Source of the DNA: Oscillatoriales cyanobacterium
GTDB taxonomy: Bacteria; Cyanobacteriota; Cyanobacteriia; Cyanobacteriales; Microcoleaceae
Assembly (NCBI GenBank): GCA_004294385.1
Contig: REAP01000045.1
Coordinates: 1-56,646, forward strand
Direction of reading: 5' to 3'
DNA length: 56,646 nucleotides
This document shows, piece after piece, positions 33,846 through 42,315 of this stretch (within the stretch, counting starts at the first letter, position 1; each line of letters begins with the position of its first letter). The notes beneath the pieces are model-generated. The model was not told the DNA's origin. It did no database searches and was given only the letters and a program-made list of their open reading frames with translations. The position numbers and the translations under genes are program-made.

Positions 33846-34006
33846 ACAAGACTTACCACGGGGGCCCAGAAACCGGTTTTTTTGTGAGAATATTTCGTCG
33901 CAGCCACAGATTTAGTAAAAACCTGCTGGTTGAGCGAAGCGGTGTCCTGAGCGGAGTCGAAGGGTCGAAACCCGTTTTCTTTGGCAACGGAGGACACGGC
34001 AATGAT

Positions 34007-34145
34007 CATTGGTGTCAACTTAAGCTGTTAGCCCGCCAAGTCCGTTAATCATCCCACGAGTCCGCCAGGGAATTAATTCCCTGTCTAATAGCAAAAGTCC
34101 TCTCAAGAGGACTGAAGAAATCATGAGTCCTCTTTTAGCACTCAC
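34007..34145. mobile_element. Partial copy of the CATTGGTGTCAACTTAAG MITE
   Basis: The left terminus at 34007-34024 is identical to that at 30207. The interior is diverged but shares GCCCGCCAAGT, ACGAGTCC and CCCTGTCTAATAG. The right inverted terminus is missing. It also contains AGTCCTCTCAAGAGGACT, a small hairpin. Just before it (about 33930-33980) is the GCGGAGTCGAAGGGTCGAAA-type repeat. Confidence 0.65.
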
Positions 34146-34153
34146 CCACAATC

Positions 34154-34310
34154 AAAGAAACCGGGTTTTTTCCTAAATTTGGGAGTTGTAGCAAAGTCTC
34201 TGACAAAAACCCGGTTTCTCGTCACTCACCCACAATCAATCCAAGAAACCGGGTTTTTTCCTAAATTTGGGAGTTGTAGCAAAGTCTCTGACAAAAACCC
34301 GGTTTCTGGG
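34154..34310. repeat. Tandem duplication of an 85-bp palindromic unit
   Basis: AGAAACCGGGTTTTTTCC, then AAATTTGGGAGTTGTAGCAA and AGTCTCTGACAAAAACCCGG occur twice in direct order (about 34155-34230 and 34240-34310). Each unit is itself an inverted repeat of the GAAACCGGGTTTTT family. It lies just downstream of the GNAT gene (minus strand), possibly serving as its terminator. Confidence 0.8.
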
Positions 34311-34325
34311 CACTATTGGCCACTA

Positions 34326-35285
34326 TCAAACAGCCTTAGCCCACTCGATCCAAGTTTCCATCGGGCGGAAACCGACTGATTGGTAAAGCTTTGTCGCACC
34401 AGTCAAACTGTCAGCATCGACGCTGAGTTTCGCAGTATTTGCACCGGCGGCTTTTAATCTATGCAAACCAGCCAGTAACATGGCTTTTCCTAAACCCATT
34501 TTCCGATAGTCGCGCCGTGTGCCCAACAATTCAATCCAGCCGTCTTTTGTGCTGCTATGGGCGTTTTTTTGCGGTTTGATTTGACAGTCGCAGAAAGCTG
34601 CAAATTTACGATCGCCCGAAACAGCAATTAAGTCCAATTCTGGCTGATAATTCGGGTCTTGCATCCAGTATCGCACGGTTTCCGCAGTTAAATCGTGGTG
34701 ATTCCAGTGATCGATGAATGACTGGTTGAACATCTCTACCCAAGGTTGGATGTCTTTTTCGCCGGATACGTGGGTTAATGCAAAGTTGGCGGGGAATTCG
34801 GGGGTGGGAATGGGATCGGATAGCGATCGGGCCATTGTCCAAAAATAGCGATCGACTCCAAAGCCCTGTTTTTCAAATAGCATGACTTCATCGGTTTTGT
34901 CTTCACGGCTATAGGTACGCAATTTCGCTGGTAAATTCTGTGCTTTTCCTACTTCACGCAGCCGTGTTTCTCCCCATTTAATTATGTCTTTTTCTAAGCT
35001 TTCACCCCGTACATTTGGATGCACATAAAACCAGAGACAAGCATCTATTGTATCCTGGGAATCTGGCATATCTAACAGCGCTAAACCGATAAGTTTGTAG
35101 TTGCCATCTTCCCACAATTGGACGTCGCGGGCTTGGTCTAGTTTGGGTGCGTCTAGGATTAGCTTGAGTTCAGTTGCTGAGACTTCTTCGCCGAGTTTAT
35201 CGATTGCTTCGCAGATTTCGATCAAATTTGCGATCGCACACCAGTCACTTTCGCCCCCGTAGGAACGCATTTTCAAGGTAGTCAT
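34326..35285 (-). CDS. Double-GNAT acetyltransferase
   Basis: From ATG 35285 the product is 319 residues. The N-terminal GNAT-like half (LGEEVSATELKLILDAPKLD, KLIGLALLDMPDS) is degenerate. The C-terminal half has the acetyl-CoA site LLGTRRDYRKMGLGKAMLLA (R-x2-G-x-G/A type) and LSVDADSLTGATKLYQSVGF. The layout resembles mycothiol-synthase-like proteins with two fused GNAT domains; the substrate is unknown. A paralogue, with nearly the same FNQSFIDHWNHHDLT motif, is at 55406-56389. The longer frame to 35387 begins near a palindromic repeat and is unlikely to be translated. Confidence 0.87.
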   Translation of the reverse strand: MTTLKMRSYGGESDWCAIANLIEICEAIDKLGEEVSATELKLILDAPKLDQARDVQLWEDGNYKLIGLALLDMPDSQDTIDACLWFYVHPNVRGESLEKDIIKWGETRLREVGKAQNLPAKLRTYSREDKTDEVMLFEKQGFGVDRYFWTMARSLSDPIPTPEFPANFALTHVSGEKDIQPWVEMFNQSFIDHWNHHDLTAETVRYWMQDPNYQPELDLIAVSGDRKFAAFCDCQIKPQKNAHSSTKDGWIELLGTRRDYRKMGLGKAMLLAGLHRLKAAGANTAKLSVDADSLTGATKLYQSVGFRPMETWIEWAKAV

Positions 35286-35399
35286 AAAAAAACTTACACT
35301 CCGTAAATTCGGATTGTTCCTATTGTTGGATATTGACAAACAAGTACAGAAATTCGGACATTTTTTAGAAATGTCAGTAACAGGCAAGATGCCTGTTCC

Positions 35400-35811
35400 A
35401 CAAGAAATAAATGTTCTTGTGGCGCGGGTTTGCGTGTCCGCACCTAAACCGCTTTTAGTATGGAAACGGCATTGCCGTGTCCTTTGAGAATAGTGTCGAT
35501 AAAACTCAGAAACCTGTTTCTATCACCCAGGCTTTCAGGTTTTACCTTATCGCGCAATCATAAGAATTGGTTTGCCCTTTTGGGCTGATTTGTATATGAG
35601 TCTTAGATTGAATTAGCGCTCTCTGGCGTTACCGAGCTTGGTGCTTGAGTAACTATTGTTTGAATAAAGTTGTTTAAGCTAAGTAAAGAAGTTGTCACCC
35701 CCAGTGGGTAGTTGATTTTTACTTTTGCTATCTATTTCAATTATAACTGCTCAGGTTTTTTTTGGCAAGTTTCAGATGAAGGTAATCTTGCTAGCATTAA
35801 TGAGATTGAAA
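35400..35811. other. Intergenic gap before the polyphosphate gene
   Basis: It follows the palindrome copy at 35379-35399. The rest contains no ORF with coding character and no hairpin I recognise. It holds the divergent promoter regions of the GNAT and polyphosphate genes. Confidence 0.4.
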
Positions 35812-35822
35812 TTTAGACAAAT

Positions 35823-35841
35823 CTTAAACTAACGTTAAACT
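35823..35841 (+). promoter_or_regulatory. Pho-box-like direct repeat
   Basis: CTTAAACT and GTTAAACT are separated by 3 bp (11-bp period), and a weaker TTTAGACA lies one more period upstream at 35812-35819. The cyanobacterial Pho box is built of PyTTAAPyPy(T/A) octamers with 3-bp spacing; the sixth base here is A instead of pyrimidine. It ends 27 bp before the ATG of a polyphosphate-using enzyme, so PhoB/SphR control would make sense. Confidence 0.45.
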
Positions 35842-35868
35842 AGAATTTCTGATTGGTAAAAAACAAAT

Positions 35869-37356
35869 ATGCTCGACAACCTGGATTTAGATATTTCCCT
35901 AGATAAAGAAACCTACGATGCCAAGATAGAAGTTTTAATGCAACAGTTGCGATCGCTCCAACAAGCCTGCTGGGAAAAAAAACTGCCCATCATCATTGTC
36001 CTCGAAGGTTGGGCGGCTGCGGGCAAAGGCGCGCTGGTCAAAAAAATGGTCGGTTACATGGATCCGCGAGGATTTACAGTACACCCGATTTGGCCGCCGT
36101 CAGTCGCAGAGTTGGGCTATCCTTTTTTGTGGCGATTTTGGCAGAAACTGCCCGATCGCGGTCGCATTGGTTTTTTCTACCATAGTTGGTACACTCATGT
36201 GTTGGAAGACCGATTGTTCGATCGCGTATCCGACGCCCAAGTACCGACAGCCATCAGACAAATCAACTCCTTCGAGCGCCAGATGGTAGATGACGGCGCA
36301 GCAATTGCCAAATTCTGGATTCACCTCAGCAAAAAAGAACTCAAACATCGGCTCAAAAAACTAGAAGACGACAGCCTACAAGCTTGGCGAGTGCGCCCCG
36401 AAGACTGGAAACAGGCCAAAAAATACGCAGCATACACCACTTTTGCCGAAGAAATGGTCGCCCAAACAGGTACTGGCCCAGCGCCCTGGACATTAGTAGA
36501 AGGCGATTGCGAACGTTGGGCGAGGGTAAAGGTTCTCACACAAATGGCCTCAACAATTACAGAAGCCTTAGACAGACAAACGATGCAATCAGCACCAATA
36601 CAATTGCCGCATCAAGAACACTTACAACCTACCGAACCAGACTTGCTCGCCCAAGTTGATTTAACTCAATCGCTGTCGCCCGAAGAGTACAAACAGCAAC
36701 TTCGCAAAGAACAAACCCATTTTGGCAAATTGCAACAAAGTATTGACGAAGATGAAATCCCCGTATTAGTGCTATTTGAAGGCTGGGACGCCGCCGGTAA
36801 AGGAGGCGCAATCAAGCGCTTGACGGATATCCTAGACCCCCGCAGTTACACAGTCAATCCGTTTGGGGCCCCGACAGACGAAGAAAAAGCCCATCAATAT
36901 TTGTGGCGATTCTGGCGGAAGTTACCAACGGCTGGCAAAATTAGTATTTGCGATCGCAGTTGGTATGGTAGAGTGCTGGTCGAGCGAGTCGAAGGATTTG
37001 CCACCGAACCCGAATGGCGCAGAGCTTACCAGGAAATCAACGAATTTGAGGAGCAACTCACCAGTTTCGGTTGTGTCTTAGTGAAGTTTTGGCTGCACAT
37101 CAGTCCCGACGAGCAACTAAAACGGTTTACAGAACGACAAAGTAATCCCTTCAAACAATACAAACTCACCGACGAAGATTGGCGGAATCGCCAAAAGTGG
37201 AATTTTTATGAAGTCGCGGTGAATCAAATGATTCAGCGCACCAGCACGCCGACTGCTCCCTGGACACCAATTGCGGCCGATGACAAGTATTATGCTCGTG
37301 TTAAAGTAATTCAAACGGTAACGCAGGCAATTCGGAATCAACTGAAACGCCGATAA
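35869..37356 (+). CDS. pap: Polyphosphate:AMP phosphotransferase (PPK2 class II)
   Basis: The 495-residue product is a fusion of two PPK2 domains. Domain 1 has Walker A LEGWAAAGKGA at 45-55 but YHSWYTHVLEDR in place of the usual DRSWY. Domain 2 has LFEGWDAAGKGGAIKRL near 303 and an intact CDRSWYGRVLVERVEGF. Two-domain PPK2 enzymes with a degenerate first half phosphorylate AMP to ADP using polyphosphate. The lid motif RQSNPFKQYKLTDEDWRNR and C-terminal PWTPIAADDKYYARVKVI are standard. A Pho-box-like repeat precedes it. Confidence 0.93.
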   Translation: MLDNLDLDISLDKETYDAKIEVLMQQLRSLQQACWEKKLPIIIVLEGWAAAGKGALVKKMVGYMDPRGFTVHPIWPPSVAELGYPFLWRFWQKLPDRGRIGFFYHSWYTHVLEDRLFDRVSDAQVPTAIRQINSFERQMVDDGAAIAKFWIHLSKKELKHRLKKLEDDSLQAWRVRPEDWKQAKKYAAYTTFAEEMVAQTGTGPAPWTLVEGDCERWARVKVLTQMASTITEALDRQTMQSAPIQLPHQEHLQPTEPDLLAQVDLTQSLSPEEYKQQLRKEQTHFGKLQQSIDEDEIPVLVLFEGWDAAGKGGAIKRLTDILDPRSYTVNPFGAPTDEEKAHQYLWRFWRKLPTAGKISICDRSWYGRVLVERVEGFATEPEWRRAYQEINEFEEQLTSFGCVLVKFWLHISPDEQLKRFTERQSNPFKQYKLTDEDWRNRQKWNFYEVAVNQMIQRTSTPTAPWTPIAADDKYYARVKVIQTVTQAIRNQLKRR

Positions 37357-37539
37357 ATTGGTAGCAGTGAATGGGTAACAGGTAATAGGGAAAAATAGCA
37401 GACAGCAGGAATCAGGCAAAATAGTCAATTCTACCTGTCTGCGATCGACCGATTACTGATTTTACCAATCACCATTGCCAATTATCATCAATTACCGAGT
37501 AACTAAATCCAGTAACTTAAATACAGACAATATTGCAAG

Positions 37540-38532
37540 ATGTTTGTACTACTAGCTCGCATTCTATTTCTATTCCTGTTGTTCTCACTGATCAGGTCTT
37601 GGTGGGATCAATCAGGAGGCAAAGACAATCCATTATTAGACCGGCTGCGTGTCTTATTGCTGATCAGCTTTTTGCTGCTGGCATTTTTTGCCTCCGATAC
37701 CCCCGTCGGAGATGCGATTGGCGGTTTACTAGCTTTCTTCTTTCAGCCACTAGGTTTTTCGATTACGTCGCTGGTGATTGCATCGGCCTTGATCACAAAC
37801 GGTGGCATCAAAAGCCCAGCACCCAAATTAATCCTGGCATCCCTGCTAGTTTTGATTCTTTCGAGTATGCCTGTTGTGTCCCACTGGTTTGTGGATCAAG
37901 CAGGACGGGAAGCCGCAGCCAATGTTCGGACACCTTGCTGTGACGAAACTGCTGCGGCAATTGTCCTGTTGGGCAAGGGTACGACTCAGCCTCACATCCC
38001 CAACCAGGTGTCGATTCAACTAACAGATACAGGCAATCGTTTGCCCTATGCTGCTGTGCTTTACAGAAAACAATTAGCACCTTTGGTGATTGTTACTGCT
38101 GGGCCCAGACAGGAGTTGGAGAGTTATGATAGCGAAGCTAAGGATATCCAGACTTTGCTAGCAAGCAATATGGGTGTTCCTCGCAGCAACATTGTTCTCG
38201 ACGAGAACGGCAAGAACATCCGCACCAGCGCTAAGGAAGTGAGAAAGATCTTGGATAGCCGGGGCATTGATCGTAAGGTACTCCTGGTTACTTCTGCGAT
38301 TCAGATGCGCCGTGCTACCCGCGCTTTTGCGAATGCGGGAATCGAGGTGATTCCTAGAGCTACCGATTCCTACGCTTTTAATAGCACATCGGGAGGGAGG
38401 TCTAGGCTGCATATAAATGCGGCAGATTTTCTACCCACCGCAAAAGCTTTGGTAAGAACGACTGAAGTATTCGATGAATACTTCAGGCAGTTTTATGACT
38501 ATTTGTATTACTGGCAGGGTCGAGATGCCTAA
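37540..38532 (+). CDS. YdcF/SanA-family (DUF218) membrane protein
   Basis: This is a 330-residue protein. Several hydrophobic segments fill residues 1-115 (VLLARILFLFLLFSLI, LLLISFLLLAFFA, LILASLLVLILSSMPVV). The C-terminal DUF218 domain starts near 140 (AAAIVLLGKGT), with LPYAAVLYRKQLAPLVIVTA, then GVPRSNIVLDENGKNIRTSA and VLLVTSAIQMRRATRAF. Members (SanA, ElyC, YdcF) act in envelope or peptidoglycan physiology with unclear chemistry. It probably faces the periplasm. Its 3' end is followed by CTGAGCGAAGCG-type repeats. Confidence 0.87.
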   Translation: MFVLLARILFLFLLFSLIRSWWDQSGGKDNPLLDRLRVLLLISFLLLAFFASDTPVGDAIGGLLAFFFQPLGFSITSLVIASALITNGGIKSPAPKLILASLLVLILSSMPVVSHWFVDQAGREAAANVRTPCCDETAAAIVLLGKGTTQPHIPNQVSIQLTDTGNRLPYAAVLYRKQLAPLVIVTAGPRQELESYDSEAKDIQTLLASNMGVPRSNIVLDENGKNIRTSAKEVRKILDSRGIDRKVLLVTSAIQMRRATRAFANAGIEVIPRATDSYAFNSTSGGRSRLHINAADFLPTAKALVRTTEVFDEYFRQFYDYLYYWQGRDA

Positions 38533-38601
38533 AATCGGGCCTAACAGTTACTGAGCGAAGCGTCACACGCTCGCCCTTTAAATCGAAGCGAACGGCTATG
38601 C

Positions 38602-38979
38602 TCAGGATAAACTCCGCCGAAGTCTCGAAGTGTTGTTAGGCAATGCAAACTGCTCCCCAGATTGGTTTAACATCTCACTAGATGAAGGAGACCTTTGTGG
38701 GGAGTTGTGGTAGTATTTTCTGACTCCGGCGGGGTCGCCGACAGCCAGGTTGGCTACCAATAAAAACACCGCCCAAAAGATGTTTGCTTCCCATGCAGGG
38801 GGAGGCTTTGGCTTGTCCTCTACGGCTTTGACTGATTCGACATTGATTTTGATGTCTAGTTTGCCTTCAATCTCTTTGCCTTTGAGCACTCCGTCTTTGC
38901 ATACACCCTTAAAAGTCAGCGGGGCGGGTTTTGCGGCTTCTTCTGGTTTTTTTTCTTCGGTTTTCGCTGCATCTGCCAT
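38602..38979 (-). CDS. Hypothetical small membrane protein
   Basis: The 125-residue product begins with a Lys/Glu/Ala/Pro-rich head (MADAAKTEEKKPEEAAKPAP), followed by a polar domain (LTFKGVCKDGVLKGKEIEGK) and one hydrophobic helix near 85-103 (NIFWAVFLLVANLAVGD). The last 15 residues (SRLRRSLS end) are encoded by a dispersed AACACTTCGAGACTTCGGCG repeat, so the native C-terminus may be shorter or lost. No family is recognised. The gene is convergent with the DUF218 gene. Confidence 0.6.
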   Translation of the reverse strand: MADAAKTEEKKPEEAAKPAPLTFKGVCKDGVLKGKEIEGKLDIKINVESVKAVEDKPKPPPAWEANIFWAVFLLVANLAVGDPAGVRKYYHNSPQRSPSSSEMLNQSGEQFALPNNTSRLRRSLS

Positions 38980-39299
38980 TTTGGTATCCTGATTTTGGTA
39001 AATTCTGTTGAATAGTAAATTCTCAGAGGTTCGGGGGGTTTTCCGGAAGGATTACCAATTTCTCTGAAAAAATTAAGTAGTAGAGGCACGCTGCCCCCTT
39101 GTTGGGGTTTGAAAATCATGATCGCGATTGACCCAGCTAGTGCTGGGTTGTTCGGTTAACAACTTTGCCTTTGAAGCTGCTATTTATTTATCTGGGTTAA
39201 GAGCAGGTTTTTATGCAGAGTAATTTTTTTTCTTAAATTTATTCTAAAATCTGGCATGGAAAGATTTGTGATCTCGATCGGGCTGTTATAGCAGTCGCC

Positions 39300-39510
39300 A
39301 AGGTGGTTAGGGTACTTCTGGTCACTGAGCCCTTCGGCTGCGTTTATCCTGAGCCCTTCGACTACGCTCAGGATAAACGCAGTCGTTGGGCTCAGGATAA
39401 ACTACGTCGAAGTGGACATTTCGACCCTTCGACTACGCTCAGGGCGACGCTCCGCTCAATGACCAAAGCAGTCAACAGTCAACAGTTATAGCAACCGCCA
39501 AGGTGTTGTT
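39300..39510. repeat. Cluster of CCTTCGACTACGCTCAGG-type repeats
   Basis: Several direct and inverted copies of the CTTCGACTACGCTCAG / CTGAGCCCTTCG unit are packed between 39330 and 39460. AGCAGTCGCCAAGGTGGTTA (39291) and GCAACCGCCAAGGTGTTGTT (39491) flank them as diverged direct repeats. The 39120-39300 stretch is featureless. A C-rich run (about 39525-39570) borders the glutaminase start. The whole 38980-39566 gap holds no gene I can support. Confidence 0.7.
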
Positions 39511-39566
39511 ATAAAAAACAACAAATGCCCGATGCCCCATGCCCGATGACCCATGCCCGATGCCCC

Positions 39567-40481
39567 ATGCCCGCTATATCTCGTCTACAACCAGAACAAC
39601 TGGAAATTTGGACTGCACAGGCAATTAATCGCAGTCTGTCCGGTCAAATGCCCGCGTACATACCCCTGCTTGTTCAAGCCGATCGCCAAAAGTTTGCATT
39701 GCAAATTTGGTCAATTGATGGTACAAAATTCGGCTTGGGTAACGCCGATCAAGTATTTCCGCTGATGAGCGTAGTTAAGCCTTTTGTGTTGCTTTATCTG
39801 CTGTGTGAGTTGGGAGAAACAGCGGTATTTGAGAAGGTTGGATGCGAACCTTCGGAACTACCTTTCAATTCCCTGACTCAACTCCAAATAGACCAGGGAA
39901 AACCCAGAAATCCGATGATTAATAGCGGTGCGATCGCGCTGGCATCTCTGATCCCTGGTGAAAATGCGATCGTTCGCTGTCAAAACCTACTCGACTGGCT
40001 AAATCAACAGGCAAATAGTCAGTTATTTGTTGATAAATTAATGTTAGATTCAGTCAAGGCAAATCCCAATCAAAACAATGAGAATCTTGCTTTAGAAATG
40101 GTAAAATCTGGTGTAATTTCCGATGCGGAAATTGCTTTGGAAACTTACAATCGGGTCTGTTGTTTGTCGGGAACTGTGGAGGATTTGCCTAAACTGGGAA
40201 TGCTATTGGTCAATAGGGGCGATCGCACAATTTCAGAACAGGGCCGCACTGTCAAAGCATTGATGACAACTTGTGGTTTGTATGAGGCATCGGGACGGTT
40301 TGCGGTGCGGGTGGGATTGCCTACCAAGTCGGGAGTTAGCGGGGCTGTATTGTCGGTGATTCCGGGTGAAGGTGCGATCGGCTGTTACAGTCCGCCCCTG
40401 GACAAAGAGGGAAATTCGGTAGGTGGCTTATTTTTGCTGGAACAAATAGCTAAAAGTTTGGGACTGAGTATATTTGCATAG
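39567..40481 (+). CDS. glsA: Glutaminase A
   Basis: From ATG 39567 the product is 304 residues, the usual glutaminase length. The beta-lactamase-like catalytic Ser68-x-x-Lys71 lies in FPLMSVVKPF. RNPMINSGAIALASL, GTVEDLPKLGMLLVNRGDRT, TCGLYEASGRFAVRVGLPTK and SGVSGAVLSVIPG are family motifs. It hydrolyses glutamine to glutamate and ammonia. A longer frame begins 14 codons earlier at 39525, but those codons (MPDAPCPMTHARCP) come from a CCCATGCC repeat run and are unlikely to be translated. It is monocistronic. Confidence 0.94.
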   Translation: MPAISRLQPEQLEIWTAQAINRSLSGQMPAYIPLLVQADRQKFALQIWSIDGTKFGLGNADQVFPLMSVVKPFVLLYLLCELGETAVFEKVGCEPSELPFNSLTQLQIDQGKPRNPMINSGAIALASLIPGENAIVRCQNLLDWLNQQANSQLFVDKLMLDSVKANPNQNNENLALEMVKSGVISDAEIALETYNRVCCLSGTVEDLPKLGMLLVNRGDRTISEQGRTVKALMTTCGLYEASGRFAVRVGLPTKSGVSGAVLSVIPGEGAIGCYSPPLDKEGNSVGGLFLLEQIAKSLGLSIFA

Positions 40482-40499
40482 ATAGGCTGACCGATGGGG

Positions 40500-40655
40500 T
40501 ACCAAAAACCCGGTTTCTGCGTAAGTCCTGTCAAAGAAATGACAATTTTTGAAAGAAACCGGGTTTTTTGCGTCCACGACTAATGGACATCTCCAAAAAA
40601 GCCTGTCTTGAACAGGCAGGATGCCTGTTCCACAATAATTATCACAAATGTCCAA
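40500..40655. repeat. Palindromic repeats after glsA
   Basis: AAACCCGGTTTCTGCG (about 40507) and GAAACCGGGTTTTTTGCG (about 40555) form an inverted pair. The GAACAGGCAGGATGCCTGTTC hairpin follows at 40610-40630, flanked by ATGGACATCTCC and AAATGTCCAATGG. It may end glsA transcription. Confidence 0.7.
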
Positions 40656-40739
40656 TGGAAAAGACCTGTTCGGATGTAGACGGCAAACAGTAAAATGGAC
40701 TGTTGAATATAGGTTATATAAAGCAGGAGAACATTTTCA

Positions 40740-40940
40740 GTGGCAATAGAAGTAGGTCAAAAAGTTAAAGTACGCCGTCTCAGAGATCGGATGCCTGCAA
40801 ATATCGTAAGCAAGTTGAAAGCGAATCCAGTCGGGACTGTTGACAGTTTCAGAATGGTTGACGGTAGTGGAGTCGGTTTGGTTGTTAAGTTTGACGGTTT
40901 TGCGACTTGGTTTTTTGAAGACGAACTGGAAACCGTTTAG
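40740..40940 (+). CDS. DUF2862 family protein
   Basis: This is a 66-residue protein starting at GTG 40740, supported by GCAGGAG 8-14 bp upstream and by the family's usual MAIEVGQKVKVRRLRDR beginning. The core (PVGTVDSFRMVDGSGVGLVV, KFDGFATWFFEDEL) is a small beta barrel typical of DUF2862, found in cyanobacteria and plastid relatives, of unknown function. It is 183 bp upstream of the Get3d-like gene on the same strand; the gap carries a GTTCGGCAACGGATTCTGTA-type repeat and CTCCCCGTC repeats. Confidence 0.87.
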   Translation: MAIEVGQKVKVRRLRDRMPANIVSKLKANPVGTVDSFRMVDGSGVGLVVKFDGFATWFFEDELETV

Positions 40941-41123
40941 CAGAAGGAAGAGGGGAGAAGTTCGGCAACGGATTCTGTAACGGATTTAACGGATGTCGGG
41001 AAGAAGGAAAAAGGAAGAAAAATTTTCTCCCCGTCTCCCCGTCTCCCCGTCTCCCCTTCTCCCACTCTGTCTAAAAGTTGCGGTTAAATGTTAAATAGTA
41101 AGCTTTGGCAATGAGAACAGAAA

Positions 41124-42218
41124 ATGGCTTTAATTTTGACATTTTTGGGCAAAGGTGGCACGGGCCGTAGTACGATCGCGATCGCAACTGCTAAGAAATA
41201 TGCGGCTCAAGGCAAGCGAGTTCTGCTACTGAGCCAAGATCCGGGCCCTGGATTGGGCATCCTCCTGGGAACAGTCCTGACTTCGAGCCCGCAAGAAATC
41301 GCCCCGAATTTCAAAGCAGTTCAGGTGCAAAGTGCGCCACTGCTGGAACGTAGATGGGACGAGGTTAAACAATTGGAAGCCCAATATGTCCGCACACCCT
41401 TTTTCAAGCAGATTTATGGTCAAGAATTGGGTGTTTTGCCAGGAATGGATAGCGCGTTGGCCCTGAATGAACTGCGGGAATATGACGATAGCAAACAATA
41501 TGATGCGATCGTTTATGATGGCACCGGCGGCATGGATACGCTGCGAATGCTGGGAATGCCGGAAATTCTGAGTTGGTACATTCGCCGCTTCCGCCAAGCT
41601 TTGGTAGATTCCGATTTGGGTAAAGCTTTGTCGCCGTTTATTCAACCGGTGATTAGTACGGTTTTGACTGTGGATTTGTCGGGCGACAATGCTACTAAGT
41701 CTACTCAACAAGTCGATAATTTTTTGGATAAGGGCAAGGAAGCGCTGGCAAATCCGAACCGTACTGCTGCTTATTTGGTGACGAATGGGGATGCAAGTGC
41801 GATCGCCACGGCCCGCTATCTTTGGGGTAGTTCTCAACAGATTGGTTTGACTGTGGGCGGTGTGATTCTCAATCAAGTAGCTGTTACAGAAACTATTGCC
41901 GCTGATTTTGATCCCTTGACAGCAGTTTCGGTGCCGGCCCATAGTGAGCATAATTGGCAACCGCTAATTGACGCTTTGCCCGATTTTTCTGAGGCTGCAA
42001 GAGCTCCAAAGGCGATCGACATAAATATTGCACAACGTCAAGTTAGTTTATTTTTGCCCGGATTTGACAAGAAAGAAATTAAATTGATTCAATCGGGGCC
42101 AGAAGTGACGATCGAAGCAGGCGATCAGCGGCGTAATATTTTGTTACCTCCGCAGCTAACAGGAAAATCTGTTACGGGCGCTAAGTTCCTGAACAGTTAT
42201 TTGATTGTGTCTTTTTAG
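41124..42218 (+). CDS. Get3d-like ArsA-family ATPase with alpha-crystallin tail
   Basis: This is a 364-residue protein. The N-terminus is a deviant P-loop GKGGTGRST at 9-17 with signature Lys10 but Arg15 where the P-loop lysine is usual. LLLSQDPGPGLGILLG stands for switch I and YDAIVYDGTGGMDTLRML for switch II/Walker B. The C-terminal 70 residues (IDINIAQRQVSLFLPGFDKK onward) form a small heat-shock/alpha-crystallin-like domain, the mark of photosynthetic Get3d proteins. It has no CxxC zinc motif and no tail-anchor methionine-rich groove is evident. It is cytosolic; the client is unknown. Confidence 0.87.
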   Translation: MALILTFLGKGGTGRSTIAIATAKKYAAQGKRVLLLSQDPGPGLGILLGTVLTSSPQEIAPNFKAVQVQSAPLLERRWDEVKQLEAQYVRTPFFKQIYGQELGVLPGMDSALALNELREYDDSKQYDAIVYDGTGGMDTLRMLGMPEILSWYIRRFRQALVDSDLGKALSPFIQPVISTVLTVDLSGDNATKSTQQVDNFLDKGKEALANPNRTAAYLVTNGDASAIATARYLWGSSQQIGLTVGGVILNQVAVTETIAADFDPLTAVSVPAHSEHNWQPLIDALPDFSEAARAPKAIDINIAQRQVSLFLPGFDKKEIKLIQSGPEVTIEAGDQRRNILLPPQLTGKSVTGAKFLNSYLIVSF

Positions 42219-42236
42219 CAGTTGACTATTTTCAAT

Positions 42237-42300
42237 AACAGGCAAGATGCCTGTTCCACAAGAGATGATTTTTATTGTGGAACAGGCATCTTGCCTGTTC
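42237..42300. repeat. Inverted pair of GAACAGGCAAGATGCCTGTTC palindromes
   Basis: The copies at 42237-42257 and 42279-42300 face each other, so they can form two small hairpins or one 25-bp stem around GAGATGATTTTTAT. They lie between the Get3d-like gene and the SGNH gene; the longer SGNH frame runs through them. Confidence 0.85.
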
Positions 42301-42315
42301 ATCAAAGGCTTAAGT

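Noticed and set aside
39525..39566. N-terminal extension of glutaminase
   Set aside because: The codons come from a CCCATGCCC-type run, and the family starts at MPAISRLQPE, 39567.
41226..41960. 244-codon ORF antisense to the Get3d-like gene
   Set aside because: Long antisense frame without motifs; the plus-strand gene has the full ATPase and alpha-crystallin pattern.
42247..42315. N-terminal extension MPVPQEMIF of the SGNH protein
   Set aside because: It is the translation of the palindromic repeat pair; ATG 42316 (MNKDIAKN) precedes a normal membrane anchor.
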